From the NCBI GenBank assembly GCA_934695325.1, contig CAKUVD010000007.1, positions 1 to 64,000 of the forward strand: DNA of 64,000 nucleotides. Reading direction: 5' to 3'. The position numbers and the translations under genes were made by a program. Source of the DNA: an uncultured Bacteroidales bacterium (GTDB lineage Bacteria > Bacteroidota > Bacteroidia > Bacteroidales > UBA932). The notes beneath the pieces are model-generated. The model did not search any database, was not told where the DNA came from, and was given only the letters and a program-made list of their open reading frames with translations. Of the stretch, positions 1 through 7,730 are shown piece after piece (position 1 is the stretch's first letter; each line of letters begins with the position of its first letter).

Positions 1-122
1 TCATAACATCAGACGCTCTGCTTATTTTACACCGTAATAGGCTAACTTTTAGGGCATTGGCACGACATTCAGCAAAAGTCTGAAAATTTCATAAAAAGAA
101 TGCACTCACTATTCTGCCAATT

Positions 123-644
123 TTACTTTTCTCCTTTATGATACACTTCAGACACCTTCATAAAGCCGCGCCTCATAAAAAATTTATGAGCATTGTGGTT
201 ATTCTTCCCAGATTCCAGATAGACATCCTGAAGTTTTTTCTGGCGGAACCATTCTTCAGCAGCAGAAAACAGCCTGCCTCCGATACCGCGCCCACGAGCT
301 TTTTCATTGACAAGAATATCACAAAGGACACCGAAAGGTGCTCCTCCATCCTCGCCAGTCTCAAGAACACAGAATCCGAGCAGTTCTCCACACGAAGACT
401 CCGCCTTATATACAGCCATTCCATCAGAAGTCATATGCTCTATTATATATGTAAGCCAAACGTGACGGCTATCCTCATCCAGCTGCGGCACATACTTGTC
501 GCCGTCAAGCACTAGATGGGCTATTCCCATCTGAATTTCTCCGTGAGAGATATATTCCGCATTGCCCGCCAGATGACTATAGAACAGATCCGACAACGCC
601 TCCTTGTCAGCCAATGCCGCTCTCATTATATAAATATCTTCCAT
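123..644 (-). CDS. GNAT-family N-acetyltransferase
   Basis: This 173-residue protein probably transfers an acetyl group from acetyl-CoA to an amine on a small molecule or protein; the substrate cannot be told. The acetyl-CoA loop is visible around residues 114-124 as NEKARGRGIGGRLF, preceded by the usual beta strand (FGVLCDILV) and followed by a helix and a C-terminal FFMRRGF motif, all typical of GNAT. Its length is normal for a single-domain GNAT. It begins 14 bases after the stop of the large membrane-protein gene upstream and probably shares its transcript. No signal peptide is present, so it should be cytosolic. Family assignment is firm; any role in the neighbouring unusual cluster is open. 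Confidence 0.88.
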   Translation of the reverse strand: MEDIYIMRAALADKEALSDLFYSHLAGNAEYISHGEIQMGIAHLVLDGDKYVPQLDEDSRHVWLTYIIEHMTSDGMAVYKAESSCGELLGFCVLETGEDGGAPFGVLCDILVNEKARGRGIGGRLFSAAEEWFRQKKLQDVYLESGKNNHNAHKFFMRRGFMKVSEVYHKGEK

Positions 645-658
645 ATCCTATATCAATA

Positions 659-2431
659 TCAGAAAAGAACCTCCTTTGCCCGCCTGACAATCCTCCTGAA
701 TGTCCTTGAGAGCACCAGAAGGATTCCGAATATGGTCACACACGCCACGACAGCCACGACTACGGCAGCAAGACGGCTGGATCGGAATCCGAAATATGTA
801 AGAAAAGGCATTTCAGAATTCTGGAAAAACAGCTCGAACGTCGATGCCACTGAAATTATTGCCAAAATGAAATTCAGTACGAAGTCCGATTTCATTGACT
901 TGAAATCACTCAGATTATGCAGACTATTGTCCACCATTGACATCATATCATTAAGACGGTCAAGGTCATTGTCCAGATTCAGCCGTCTGGTGGTCCTGTC
1001 GAACATAACCTTATGGGACACGAACTTGGAATACTTCACCACATCAAGTTGCAGCACAATACGGGAAAGGCGCATACTGAGCTCGGCATTGCGCCCAATG
1101 AGATCAAATGAAGATTTGCTGGATGCGGACAATGTAGCATCAATGAGCTCATCATTGGCCCTGCCTATGACATATTTCTTCGCCAGCACCATCTGAAGGA
1201 TAAGCAAGTACTCCGGCCACGACACGTGATACCTGGCTCTTTCCTTAAGATGTTCAGCCCAATTGACTCCCTTTTTCTCCACACTTCCAGCAGATTCCAG
1301 GCCATTACCACGTCGGCCGTATGTACCAAGCACCACACATATACTGCTGTTCACCAGTACGAGATCATCAGTGTCTATCGCGATATTCTCGCCGCAGACC
1401 TCATCATAAGCTGCCGCATCCCTATATGGCCATTCGCCCGGATACAATGTCATAAGGCCTATCAGCTCAGGCTTGTGGAAGTCCCGTATATGGTTTACTA
1501 TCTGCGCTTCCGTCAGCCTATCCTCCCGGCTGTTGCCAAAGAGATCCGTACCGTCAGGAAGCGGGTGCCTTACATCTTCCCAGAGATCGACCATCGCATA
1601 TCTGGAGTCATTGACAATGCTGATGTCATTCTGCTTCATCAGTTTCTTGAACATTGCCTTTTCCTCCCCGGTCAAGGATTTACGAAGCCTTGTGCACCAT
1701 CCGTATATGAATCTCTTGTAGCGAACCGCAATTTTTCCGAATCCACGTTCATCACTGTGCATCGGTACACATATACTATCTGTGAGAGGATTTCCGTTCT
1801 CGTCGAAAAACAATCCGCTCACCTTAAAGTCGGAAGCAAGGTTTATATTGGTTCTGGATTCATCTCTACTGTAGTTGTCGTCCACCTCACGGCTCCAGTA
1901 TTCCGCGCCAAGGTATGTTGAAAGCAATGCTATTATATGGTCAATGCCGACAGGGCCTGAAAGTGTACCGGAGTGCCCATTGAACAAGAACCGGTATGTT
2001 ATGGAGACTGTATTTCCGAAAAACAATGACATCTCGACATTGACATGGCACCGAAGCAGCCGTGGCTCGATTTCATCTTCCTCAGGCTTTACCTGCATCT
2101 CGAAGTCAAATCCCCTCAACGAAAATCGCCTTACATTCTTCTCATCAGGGTCATTATCCTTATGCCCAAGGACAAATATCTGTTTTTCAATGCTCCGTCC
2201 CATAGGGGCAATCGGCAAGGACAATGCATCAGCCTTTTCTTCATATATGAAGGAGTCTGCGTGGAATACATAGTCCTCACCGCCTGGAAGCTGTCTGTTA
2301 CAATAGTCCGGAATAAAGAATTGTTTTTCCTGCCTTATGCTGAATGTCTGGATAAACACAACGGAAAATCCGGGAATCTCCAGCCCGTGCCCGTCCTGCG
2401 AGCAGCAATAGTCGTTAATCATTGTGGTCAT
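659..2431 (-). CDS. Large unknown protein with two C-terminal membrane segments
   Basis: I do not recognise this 590-residue protein. About 500 residues of soluble, mixed-composition sequence without obvious enzymatic motifs are followed by a helical stretch and two membrane segments near residues 517-536 and 554-575, ending in a basic tail (RTFRRIVRRAKEVLF). With no signal peptide and a positively charged C-terminus, the N-terminal body is probably cytoplasmic. A very good Bacteroidota promoter ends 20 bases upstream, so the gene can be transcribed separately from the cluster behind it. A second start at residue 4 is possible. The layout loosely recalls two-TM sensor or CorA-like proteins, but no GMN motif is visible. 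Its position beside the GTPase and PBP-like operon suggests it belongs to that system; this is inference. Confidence 0.75.
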   Translation of the reverse strand: MTTMINDYCCSQDGHGLEIPGFSVVFIQTFSIRQEKQFFIPDYCNRQLPGGEDYVFHADSFIYEEKADALSLPIAPMGRSIEKQIFVLGHKDNDPDEKNVRRFSLRGFDFEMQVKPEEDEIEPRLLRCHVNVEMSLFFGNTVSITYRFLFNGHSGTLSGPVGIDHIIALLSTYLGAEYWSREVDDNYSRDESRTNINLASDFKVSGLFFDENGNPLTDSICVPMHSDERGFGKIAVRYKRFIYGWCTRLRKSLTGEEKAMFKKLMKQNDISIVNDSRYAMVDLWEDVRHPLPDGTDLFGNSREDRLTEAQIVNHIRDFHKPELIGLMTLYPGEWPYRDAAAYDEVCGENIAIDTDDLVLVNSSICVVLGTYGRRGNGLESAGSVEKKGVNWAEHLKERARYHVSWPEYLLILQMVLAKKYVIGRANDELIDATLSASSKSSFDLIGRNAELSMRLSRIVLQLDVVKYSKFVSHKVMFDRTTRRLNLDNDLDRLNDMMSMVDNSLHNLSDFKSMKSDFVLNFILAIISVASTFELFFQNSEMPFLTYFGFRSSRLAAVVVAVVACVTIFGILLVLSRTFRRIVRRAKEVLF

Positions 2432-2450
2432 ACAAATTTCTCTACATCTT

Positions 2451-2481
2451 CAAAGATATGCTTTCTCGAGCAATAAGGCAA
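2451..2481 (-). promoter_or_regulatory. Bacteroidota-type promoter for the 590-residue membrane protein
   Basis: On the minus strand TTG at 2481-2479 is followed after exactly 20 bases by TATCTTTG (2458-2451), matching the Bacteroidota consensus TTTG-N19-21-TAnnTTTG. It leaves a leader of only about 14 bases before the ATG at 2431. Confidence 0.75.
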
Positions 2482-2557
2482 GTACCTGTTATATGGATTT
2501 TATGATCTTTGTATCTTGGCACAGACATAAGATTTTCGTATATGAACGGAGGAGACG

Positions 2558-4006
2558 CTAAAATTCCTTCTCGGAAACAATCCGGTCTGCTATATGGGAA
2601 GCCAACGCTGTGACATCACCGAGAACTTCCGCAGAGGCATTCCTGTCGCCGAACACGGCACAGACAACTGCAAATTCCGGTTTTTCACGAGGGAAAAAGC
2701 CAGCATAAGTCACGCCTGCACATATAGTTCCGTCATAATCCGTATACGACGACATAGATCTCAAGCCTGCTACGATGCCAGACGTGTCCAACGCCCCTGT
2801 AATGATGCCAAGGTCAATGCCGGTGAACTGTTGCCGTCCGCTATCAATTTCTGAACGGCAGCAGTTCTTCTTCAGATGCGGCTGCAGAATCTCGCCAGAA
2901 GCTATAGCTGAATAAAATGATGCCACACAAAGCGGTGACACTGTCATATCTTTTCCGAAGACTAGTCCGTCCACTGCCGACGAATTCTCAGAGAACTCTG
3001 CATTTTGGCAGCCTGGCAGTCCCATCATATCGCATAAATCAGGTGTCATATATGACTTCAGCGCCTCCACATAACGGATAGGAAAGGACTTGTATGCTAC
3101 AGCAATGCTGCCGTCACGTCGCGCCTCCGCAAGTTCTTTCCCAGTATGGAACATTCCGTCACGCAACGCCACAAGCCAGGAAAGCGGTTCCATTACAGTC
3201 CCTGGCTCATATCCGAACCCGACTGCATAATTATAATATTCTCCAAGTGCCGTACTGCCGCCATAATGTCCAAGATTCACTATCACAGGAATAGAGCCGT
3301 CACGGATATCCATCAGAAGCAGACAGGCACCTTTAATCTGTTCTGGCTCTGGAATCTCAGCGCGAAGCACCGAATCAGCCGCCAACTGCCACCTTATATT
3401 TATTGTAGACCTGAAATCGACGCCTCGGAGCAAGTCATAGCACGCATCGCCGACGATACCGACTCGTTCATTTCCTCCTCGCCCTGGAGCATAATAGCCG
3501 AGCGTCCGCTGCGCAAATTCGCCATAGTGGAACACTTCACGCACATTCTGCTCTACGATGAAACCACCACGGAAACGGCGTCTCTTCAATATCGGGAAAG
3601 TCCTCAACGTATCCAGCATACCTTGTGAGACCTTACACGCAAGAGGCAAGTATTTCCTGTTTGTGAGAATACCTATATGTATATATTTGCCCCATTTGTC
3701 CGCCGAACGAGAAGGCAAAGCTACAGCAAGCGATTCCGCCAAGTCCGAAAGATGGCGAGCATTGGAACCGGAGCCAGCCAATGAGCAATCCAAAAAGACA
3801 TTATACTCGGGAACAAATGAGACCAGGACGCTGTCATTGCAGTCAAGGACTCGCCCCATAGGAACCTCCATCTTATAAACATTTCCGTCTCCACCGAGCA
3901 TTCTTGTCAATGCTGTCCGCACACGGATTCCGGACAAGGCTGTCCCAACAAACACAATCAGAGACACCGCCGCGACCGTCCAGCCTACTTTTCCGATTAA
4001 TTTCAT
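2558..4006 (-). CDS. Degenerate PBP2/FtsI-like transpeptidase homologue (pseudo-PBP A)
   Basis: The 482-residue protein has a class B penicillin-binding-protein layout: an N-terminal membrane anchor (about residues 8-26), a PBP-dimer-like start (VPMGRVLDCNDSVLVSFVP) and a transpeptidase-like domain from about residue 196. Conserved fold landmarks remain, including TINIRWQLAADSVLR, DGSIPVIVNLG, FGYEPG and VASFYSAIASG. The SxxK active-site motif after EPG reads T270-V-M-E273, so both the catalytic Ser and the Lys are replaced, and no KTG motif is visible before the YAGFFP segment. It is therefore probably a non-catalytic peptidoglycan- or PBP-binding protein. It is the last gene of the GTPase operon, 18 bases after the preceding stop, and resembles the product at 11503-13296. 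Fold assignment is strong, inactivity well supported, role unknown. Confidence 0.82.
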   Translation of the reverse strand: MKLIGKVGWTVAAVSLIVFVGTALSGIRVRTALTRMLGGDGNVYKMEVPMGRVLDCNDSVLVSFVPEYNVFLDCSLAGSGSNARHLSDLAESLAVALPSRSADKWGKYIHIGILTNRKYLPLACKVSQGMLDTLRTFPILKRRRFRGGFIVEQNVREVFHYGEFAQRTLGYYAPGRGGNERVGIVGDACYDLLRGVDFRSTINIRWQLAADSVLRAEIPEPEQIKGACLLLMDIRDGSIPVIVNLGHYGGSTALGEYYNYAVGFGYEPGTVMEPLSWLVALRDGMFHTGKELAEARRDGSIAVAYKSFPIRYVEALKSYMTPDLCDMMGLPGCQNAEFSENSSAVDGLVFGKDMTVSPLCVASFYSAIASGEILQPHLKKNCCRSEIDSGRQQFTGIDLGIITGALDTSGIVAGLRSMSSYTDYDGTICAGVTYAGFFPREKPEFAVVCAVFGDRNASAEVLGDVTALASHIADRIVSEKEF

Positions 4007-4024
4007 AACAAGCTCATTTTTGTA

Positions 4025-4993
4025 TTATTTCCCACTTCCAGCCTCATCTGGATGGCTTAAGTCCTCGCCATATACCAATTTCCACGAATCCCCTGACGCT
4101 TCGAGATACCTCTTGGCCTCATTCCTTCCCTCGGCGAAATCTTCATCATCGCAGTCATCCTCATTCCTCGCCTTGCCGAGATAACGCAATTTCCTGATCA
4201 GATTACGCTCTCCGTCAGCCGCAATATCGTAGACCTCCTGTATGAACCCGTCGAACGATTTGCTCAATGCTCCTGCAGCACGAGTCAGAAGTTCATCATT
4301 GTCCTTCGCCATCAATATATGCGTCGCATACGCCATAAGACGTCCAAGATATCTGGAATTACTGAGCGCCGGAGTCTTTCCCAGGAGTTCCCGATAGCCG
4401 TCCTTAAGCTGAAGGTGCACCTTATTCCCGTCTGCAGATACAGCTTCCATATTCATATTCATATTCATATTCATATTCATATTCATATTCATCTTCACCT
4501 CTTCATAAGACTCATACCCGAATATTGCAGAGATCAATGACGCAAAGTTCTTATCGTCAAGTATATCCACCGTCTGAATCATCGCCTTGCGGATTTCGTC
4601 AGGAGTATTATCCGACAATTTGTCAAACTTCTTCAGGGTAAGAGCTATGATGCTATCCGCCTCATCATTCTCGACAAGCCGGATAATGGTCCCCGGGAAT
4701 TTCTCGACAGATTCCTTGCAGATTCTCTTCACCTCATAATTAACAGCATAAGCGACATTCTTATCAATAGGCAAGGGGATGAACGGGACACAGACAATCA
4801 GATCACTTTCTGCGCCACAAGTTAAAGCCACATCGAAAGCACAATGCTTTCCCTGCACCTCCGTACTGAATTTATTCCCATTCCGTACAGGCGTTATGCC
4901 TGCCGAGGCAAACATCTTGACGACACAGTCCTCAAGAGTAAGGGGTTTCTGATTATCGGCGACTTTGCGCTTAAAAGCATCGAAGATTTTCAT
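4025..4993 (-). CDS. Unknown two-part protein with a (Met-Asn)7 linker
   Basis: I chose the ATG at 4993 (protein MKIFDAFKRK..., 322 residues) because the longer open frame would overlap the upstream gene; this start is 10 bases after that gene's stop. The N-terminal ~175 residues are a mixed alpha/beta domain containing VKMFASAGITPV and CAFDVALTCG, loosely like YbjN or secretion-chaperone folds, although I cannot confirm this. A run of seven Met-Asn pairs from a hexanucleotide repeat links it to a helical, acidic C-terminal region. No signal peptide or membrane segment is seen, so it is probably cytoplasmic. It sits between an unknown small protein and pseudo-PBP A in the same operon. Function unknown. 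Confidence 0.72.
   Translation of the reverse strand: MKIFDAFKRKVADNQKPLTLEDCVVKMFASAGITPVRNGNKFSTEVQGKHCAFDVALTCGAESDLIVCVPFIPLPIDKNVAYAVNYEVKRICKESVEKFPGTIIRLVENDEADSIIALTLKKFDKLSDNTPDEIRKAMIQTVDILDDKNFASLISAIFGYESYEEVKMNMNMNMNMNMNMNMEAVSADGNKVHLQLKDGYRELLGKTPALSNSRYLGRLMAYATHILMAKDNDELLTRAAGALSKSFDGFIQEVYDIAADGERNLIRKLRYLGKARNEDDCDDEDFAEGRNEAKRYLEASGDSWKLVYGEDLSHPDEAGSGK
4451..4492. repeat. Hexanucleotide microsatellite, seven perfect ATTCAT units
   Basis: Seven uninterrupted ATTCAT units on the plus strand (ATGAAT on the coding strand) encode seven Met-Asn pairs inside the gene at 4025-4993. Because the unit is six bases, slippage changes linker length without shifting the frame. Confidence 0.97.
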
Positions 4994-5003
4994 GATTCTG
5001 TCA

Positions 5004-5630
5004 CTATTTTTCTTGTTTGTAGAACATTTTTTCAACATAAATCGGGATAAGATTCTGCATATCTTTATATTCCTGACTTTCAAACATCTTCTCAAAGAAC
5101 TTGTATCGATACAAGCTATTTAAATATTTATTTTCCTTACGCTGTCTATCTGCATACTGTACTTGATTAAAGAAATACAAGATTGCCTGCGTTGAAGTCA
5201 GACTATTCTGAACGCGATGCAGCCTATCTTTCCGTTTAAAGGTAAACCTCGAGCTTATAATATTATGGACACATGTATATAAAACCTGAAATGTCTGGTT
5301 CAAGCTGCCACGATGAGAAAGGTTATCCACATATATATTATAGAGTTCAACCATTTGGCGTAATGTCAGCTCTGAGGTATTTATATATTGCCTGCTATTA
5401 AGCACATATCGGTAAAAATTATCATAAACCGACAAGTTGCAATCTATTGTAAAACACCTCTCGGCTCTTTTAAATCTGAAAAAAGACACTTCATACCAGA
5501 ATGCCATATTATGAGGATATCGTATCCTAAGATTAGTGTACTTTAACTTTTCCTCTTCTATAGCACTGAAACGGTCCGCCAGATTTTTCAATTCCGCCTC
5601 AAGCAATGTCATTTTCATGGTTTGAAACAT
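5004..5630 (-). CDS. Unknown helical, basic protein in the GTPase operon
   Basis: No family is recognised for this roughly 200-residue protein. It is rich in Tyr, Phe, Arg and Lys and predicted mostly helical (for example LLEAELKNLADRFSAIEEEKLKY near the N-terminus), with no signal peptide or membrane segment, so it is likely cytoplasmic. Start codons at 5630, 5618 or 5612 are all possible; each overlaps the end of the 43-residue membrane-peptide gene, which suggests translational coupling. The DNA is clearly AT-rich compared with the PBP-like genes on either side of the operon. It may be an adaptor for the small membrane peptide or the GTPase, but this is only inferred from position. Confidence 0.68.
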   Translation of the reverse strand: MFQTMKMTLLEAELKNLADRFSAIEEEKLKYTNLRIRYPHNMAFWYEVSFFRFKRAERCFTIDCNLSVYDNFYRYVLNSRQYINTSELTLRQMVELYNIYVDNLSHRGSLNQTFQVLYTCVHNIISSRFTFKRKDRLHRVQNSLTSTQAILYFFNQVQYADRQRKENKYLNSLYRYKFFEKMFESQEYKDMQNLIPIYVEKMFYKQEK

Positions 5631-5730
5631 ATTGCCACAAGCCTAATACGGCAGCAACAATAGCAACCACAAGCATACCGATATCAGCCACAGATGCTTT
5701 TTCAGCTATAGTAGTACAACCGTCAAACAT
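5599..5730 (-). CDS. 43-residue single-pass membrane peptide
   Basis: A short frame from ATG at 5730 to TGA at 5599-5601 encodes 43 residues. A polar start (MFDGCTTIAEKASVADIG) leads into one hydrophobic segment (MLVVAIVAAVLGLW) and a short acidic tail ending NHENDIA. It overlaps the start of the next gene by 12 to 32 bases depending on the start chosen there, the pattern of translationally coupled genes, and fills what would otherwise be a hole in a tightly packed operon. It is too short for most gene finders. It could be a regulatory membrane peptide, or a holin- or toxin-like component. No homologue is recognised. Confidence 0.6.
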   Translation of the reverse strand: MFDGCTTIAEKASVADIGMLVVAIVAAVLGLWQYVSNHENDIA

Positions 5731-5791
5731 ATTCGTAATTTTATTAGAATTTAACTGGTGATACAGGATTGCCTAACACTCGCTAAACCTG

Positions 5792-7171
5792 TCAGTCCGG
5801 CTTAACGTATAAACTGTCAGTCTTGCAAGGTGACACATCAGAACTGATCTCATTATATTCCTTGGTCTTGATTAACAACCGATACTGAATATTGTAAAAA
5901 TACTGATAATACGCATGACGATGCCTGCTATCAGTGTCTTTTCTGGATCCATATGAGCAACAGCCAGTAACTTCCAAAGATCCTCCGGAAAATTGGGAAT
6001 ACTCCGTATCGCTAGAACTATGATAGTGTAAAGGGCAGCCATTAGGATTTTTAATTTTCAGGTAATAATATCCAGCATCTAAAGTCCAATCATCGTTCAG
6101 ATATACTCTAGTAACACACTTGGACTTCACATATGTATTAACAGTGGCTATCAAATTATCCTCGCTATCATATACTGCTAACGTAATATTTCCTGATGAA
6201 TGCCCCCCTTTAATATTAAAGGACATCATTTGCACTTCTTGTTTTGCATGCAACCACATAATCCAACCATCATCAAACCCTCCATCATCGCTATTTCCGA
6301 TTGTTGCACCAGTACTAAACGTAAAGTGTGTTATTTCTTTCATTTTTGAATCTTGTTTATCAATCTTCACTTTTAGCGAATTTACTTCTTTAAGCATATT
6401 CGATTTTTCAACTTTCAGATTACGAATAGCTGATAGAAGAATGCACAATCCGACAAGAAGAAGAAAAAGAAGAAAGTGTCTAAATTTATTCGTATCTGAA
6501 ATGGGATTTTCAGATTTATTATCTGGATTATTTGTAATCCGAAGAATCTCCTGCTCAAGTTCACCAATTCGATCTGACTGACGTCTAAGTTGTGATGGGA
6601 CGCTATCCTCTCGCTCCAGTCCTCCCAATGCTCTAGTCAGAATCACTATCGAACACTTCTCAAGTTCTTTATTGACATGGGAAGCCCCATCAGACAAGTA
6701 CACCTCTCTTACGTCATACTTTGAATACGAAAAATCATCGACTGGCAGATAATCACTTTCAACAAGCGACGTCTCGGCAGTGGCGACTAAAAGCGCCCCA
6801 TATTTATCCAGTTCATTCTTGAAATCATGAAGTTCCTTATCACTAAAAACACGCTCGCCTCTTCCAGAATAATGTAAAAAGATGCCCTGATTCAACAACT
6901 CAGACAATATGGAATCGAATACATTAAACAGCACCACATAATCATCAAAAAGGCAAGTAGCGGTGAAGCACATTCCGAATACATCAGAAGAGTTTTCCAA
7001 AGAGAAATAATAGAAATAGTAAAAAATATTTCCATTATGGCGTATTGCTATTTTCGCAGAACATTCTGCGTTATCTAGTAGCGAGCGGAAGATATCTTTC
7101 GTATAATCAAGGGGATACTGTGCAAATGTATCCCCTTTTCTAATCACGAAATAGACTCGGTTATTTATCAT
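5792..7171 (-). CDS. Single-pass protein, cytoplasmic N-domain and periplasmic beta-sandwich
   Basis: The 459-residue protein has an N-terminal alpha/beta domain (about 1-185), a short coiled coil (about 193-212), one membrane segment (about 232-249), a second coiled coil (KVEKSNMLKEVNSLKVKIDK) and a C-terminal beta-rich domain. The beta pattern (GHSSGNITLAVYDSEDNLIA, then DAGYYYLKIKNP) looks like a prepeptidase- or carbohydrate-binding-type sandwich. Topology should be N-in, C-out, linking cytosol and periplasm. The N-domain pattern (repeated aromatic strands, then a hydrophobic helix with LFNVFDSIL) resembles the start of the protein at 7718-9154, so the two may be paralogous. It starts 4 bases after the retropepsin gene's stop. 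A likely transmembrane signalling subunit, unnamed. Confidence 0.72.
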   Translation of the reverse strand: MINNRVYFVIRKGDTFAQYPLDYTKDIFRSLLDNAECSAKIAIRHNGNIFYYFYYFSLENSSDVFGMCFTATCLFDDYVVLFNVFDSILSELLNQGIFLHYSGRGERVFSDKELHDFKNELDKYGALLVATAETSLVESDYLPVDDFSYSKYDVREVYLSDGASHVNKELEKCSIVILTRALGGLEREDSVPSQLRRQSDRIGELEQEILRITNNPDNKSENPISDTNKFRHFLLFLLLVGLCILLSAIRNLKVEKSNMLKEVNSLKVKIDKQDSKMKEITHFTFSTGATIGNSDDGGFDDGWIMWLHAKQEVQMMSFNIKGGHSSGNITLAVYDSEDNLIATVNTYVKSKCVTRVYLNDDWTLDAGYYYLKIKNPNGCPLHYHSSSDTEYSQFSGGSLEVTGCCSYGSRKDTDSRHRHAYYQYFYNIQYRLLIKTKEYNEISSDVSPCKTDSLYVKPD

Positions 7172-7175
7172 AAGT

Positions 7176-7730
7176 TCAGTTAAAACGAATTATCCTATTG
7201 TCGAGATCCACTGTATAAGAAGATGCCGCCAAGCGGTCAATAACAAAACTTCCCACAAGCACTGGTGCAACCAAATCATCCATTACAACGACCGGAACAT
7301 CGCTTACACTATGTACTTCACCTTTAGTATCAGTCACAGATATATTTTTCACCAGCAGTTGCATTGCACGTATTTGACTGCCATCTGCTATTGTGACATC
7401 TATTGTCTCATCAGACATTCCACTCGCTACTAGAGTACCACTTTTATAAAGACTCAGAGCTTCAAGCCCTGAAATACTTATAGAGGAGCATCCCGTATCG
7501 AACAGAGCATCATATCCAACGGAATTATTCAGTTTCACATGTATTGTCTTCAGATTCGACCCTGTAAACTTAAATGGAATTTCAAAACCAGAAGTCTGAA
7601 TCTTCTCATGAGGGCTTATCGAATATGGGTCATATTTAGTTCTCTTTGAGCCATCTTTACAACTACTGAAAAACATTAAAGAAAGTGCTGCAATAGCAGC
7701 TATTATTATTTTTTTACTTATTTTACGCAT
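7176..7730 (-). CDS. Lipoprotein with a retropepsin-like aspartic protease domain
   Basis: This 184-residue protein starts with a lipoprotein signal peptide (hydrophobic stretch 9-20, lipobox FSSC with Cys24). The mature part shows the clan AA signature: hydrophobic strand, then F-D78-T-G80-CSSISIS, and a late V-L-V-G-S-F-V-I-D segment followed by VDLDNRIIRF, as in bacterial retropepsin-like domains of about 120 residues that act as homodimers. It should cleave proteins or peptides at the membrane surface in the periplasm. It overlaps the coiled-coil protein upstream by 13 bases and is followed after 4 bases by the second single-pass protein, both plausible substrates. The single DTG per chain implies dimerisation. 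Family call is good; substrate unknown. Confidence 0.82.
   Translation of the reverse strand: MRKISKKIIIAAIAALSLMFFSSCKDGSKRTKYDPYSISPHEKIQTSGFEIPFKFTGSNLKTIHVKLNNSVGYDALFDTGCSSISISGLEALSLYKSGTLVASGMSDETIDVTIADGSQIRAMQLLVKNISVTDTKGEVHSVSDVPVVVMDDLVAPVLVGSFVIDRLAASSYTVDLDNRIIRFN

Noticed and set aside
4451..4492. CRISPR-like direct repeats
   Set aside because: The units are contiguous six-base repeats with no spacers; it is a microsatellite.
4319..4540. His-Ile repeat frame on the plus strand
   Set aside because: Artefact of the ATTCAT microsatellite read on the non-coding strand.
4994..5095. N-terminal extension of the Met-Asn repeat protein
   Set aside because: It would overlap the upstream gene by about 90 bases, and the ATG at 4993 gives normal operon spacing.
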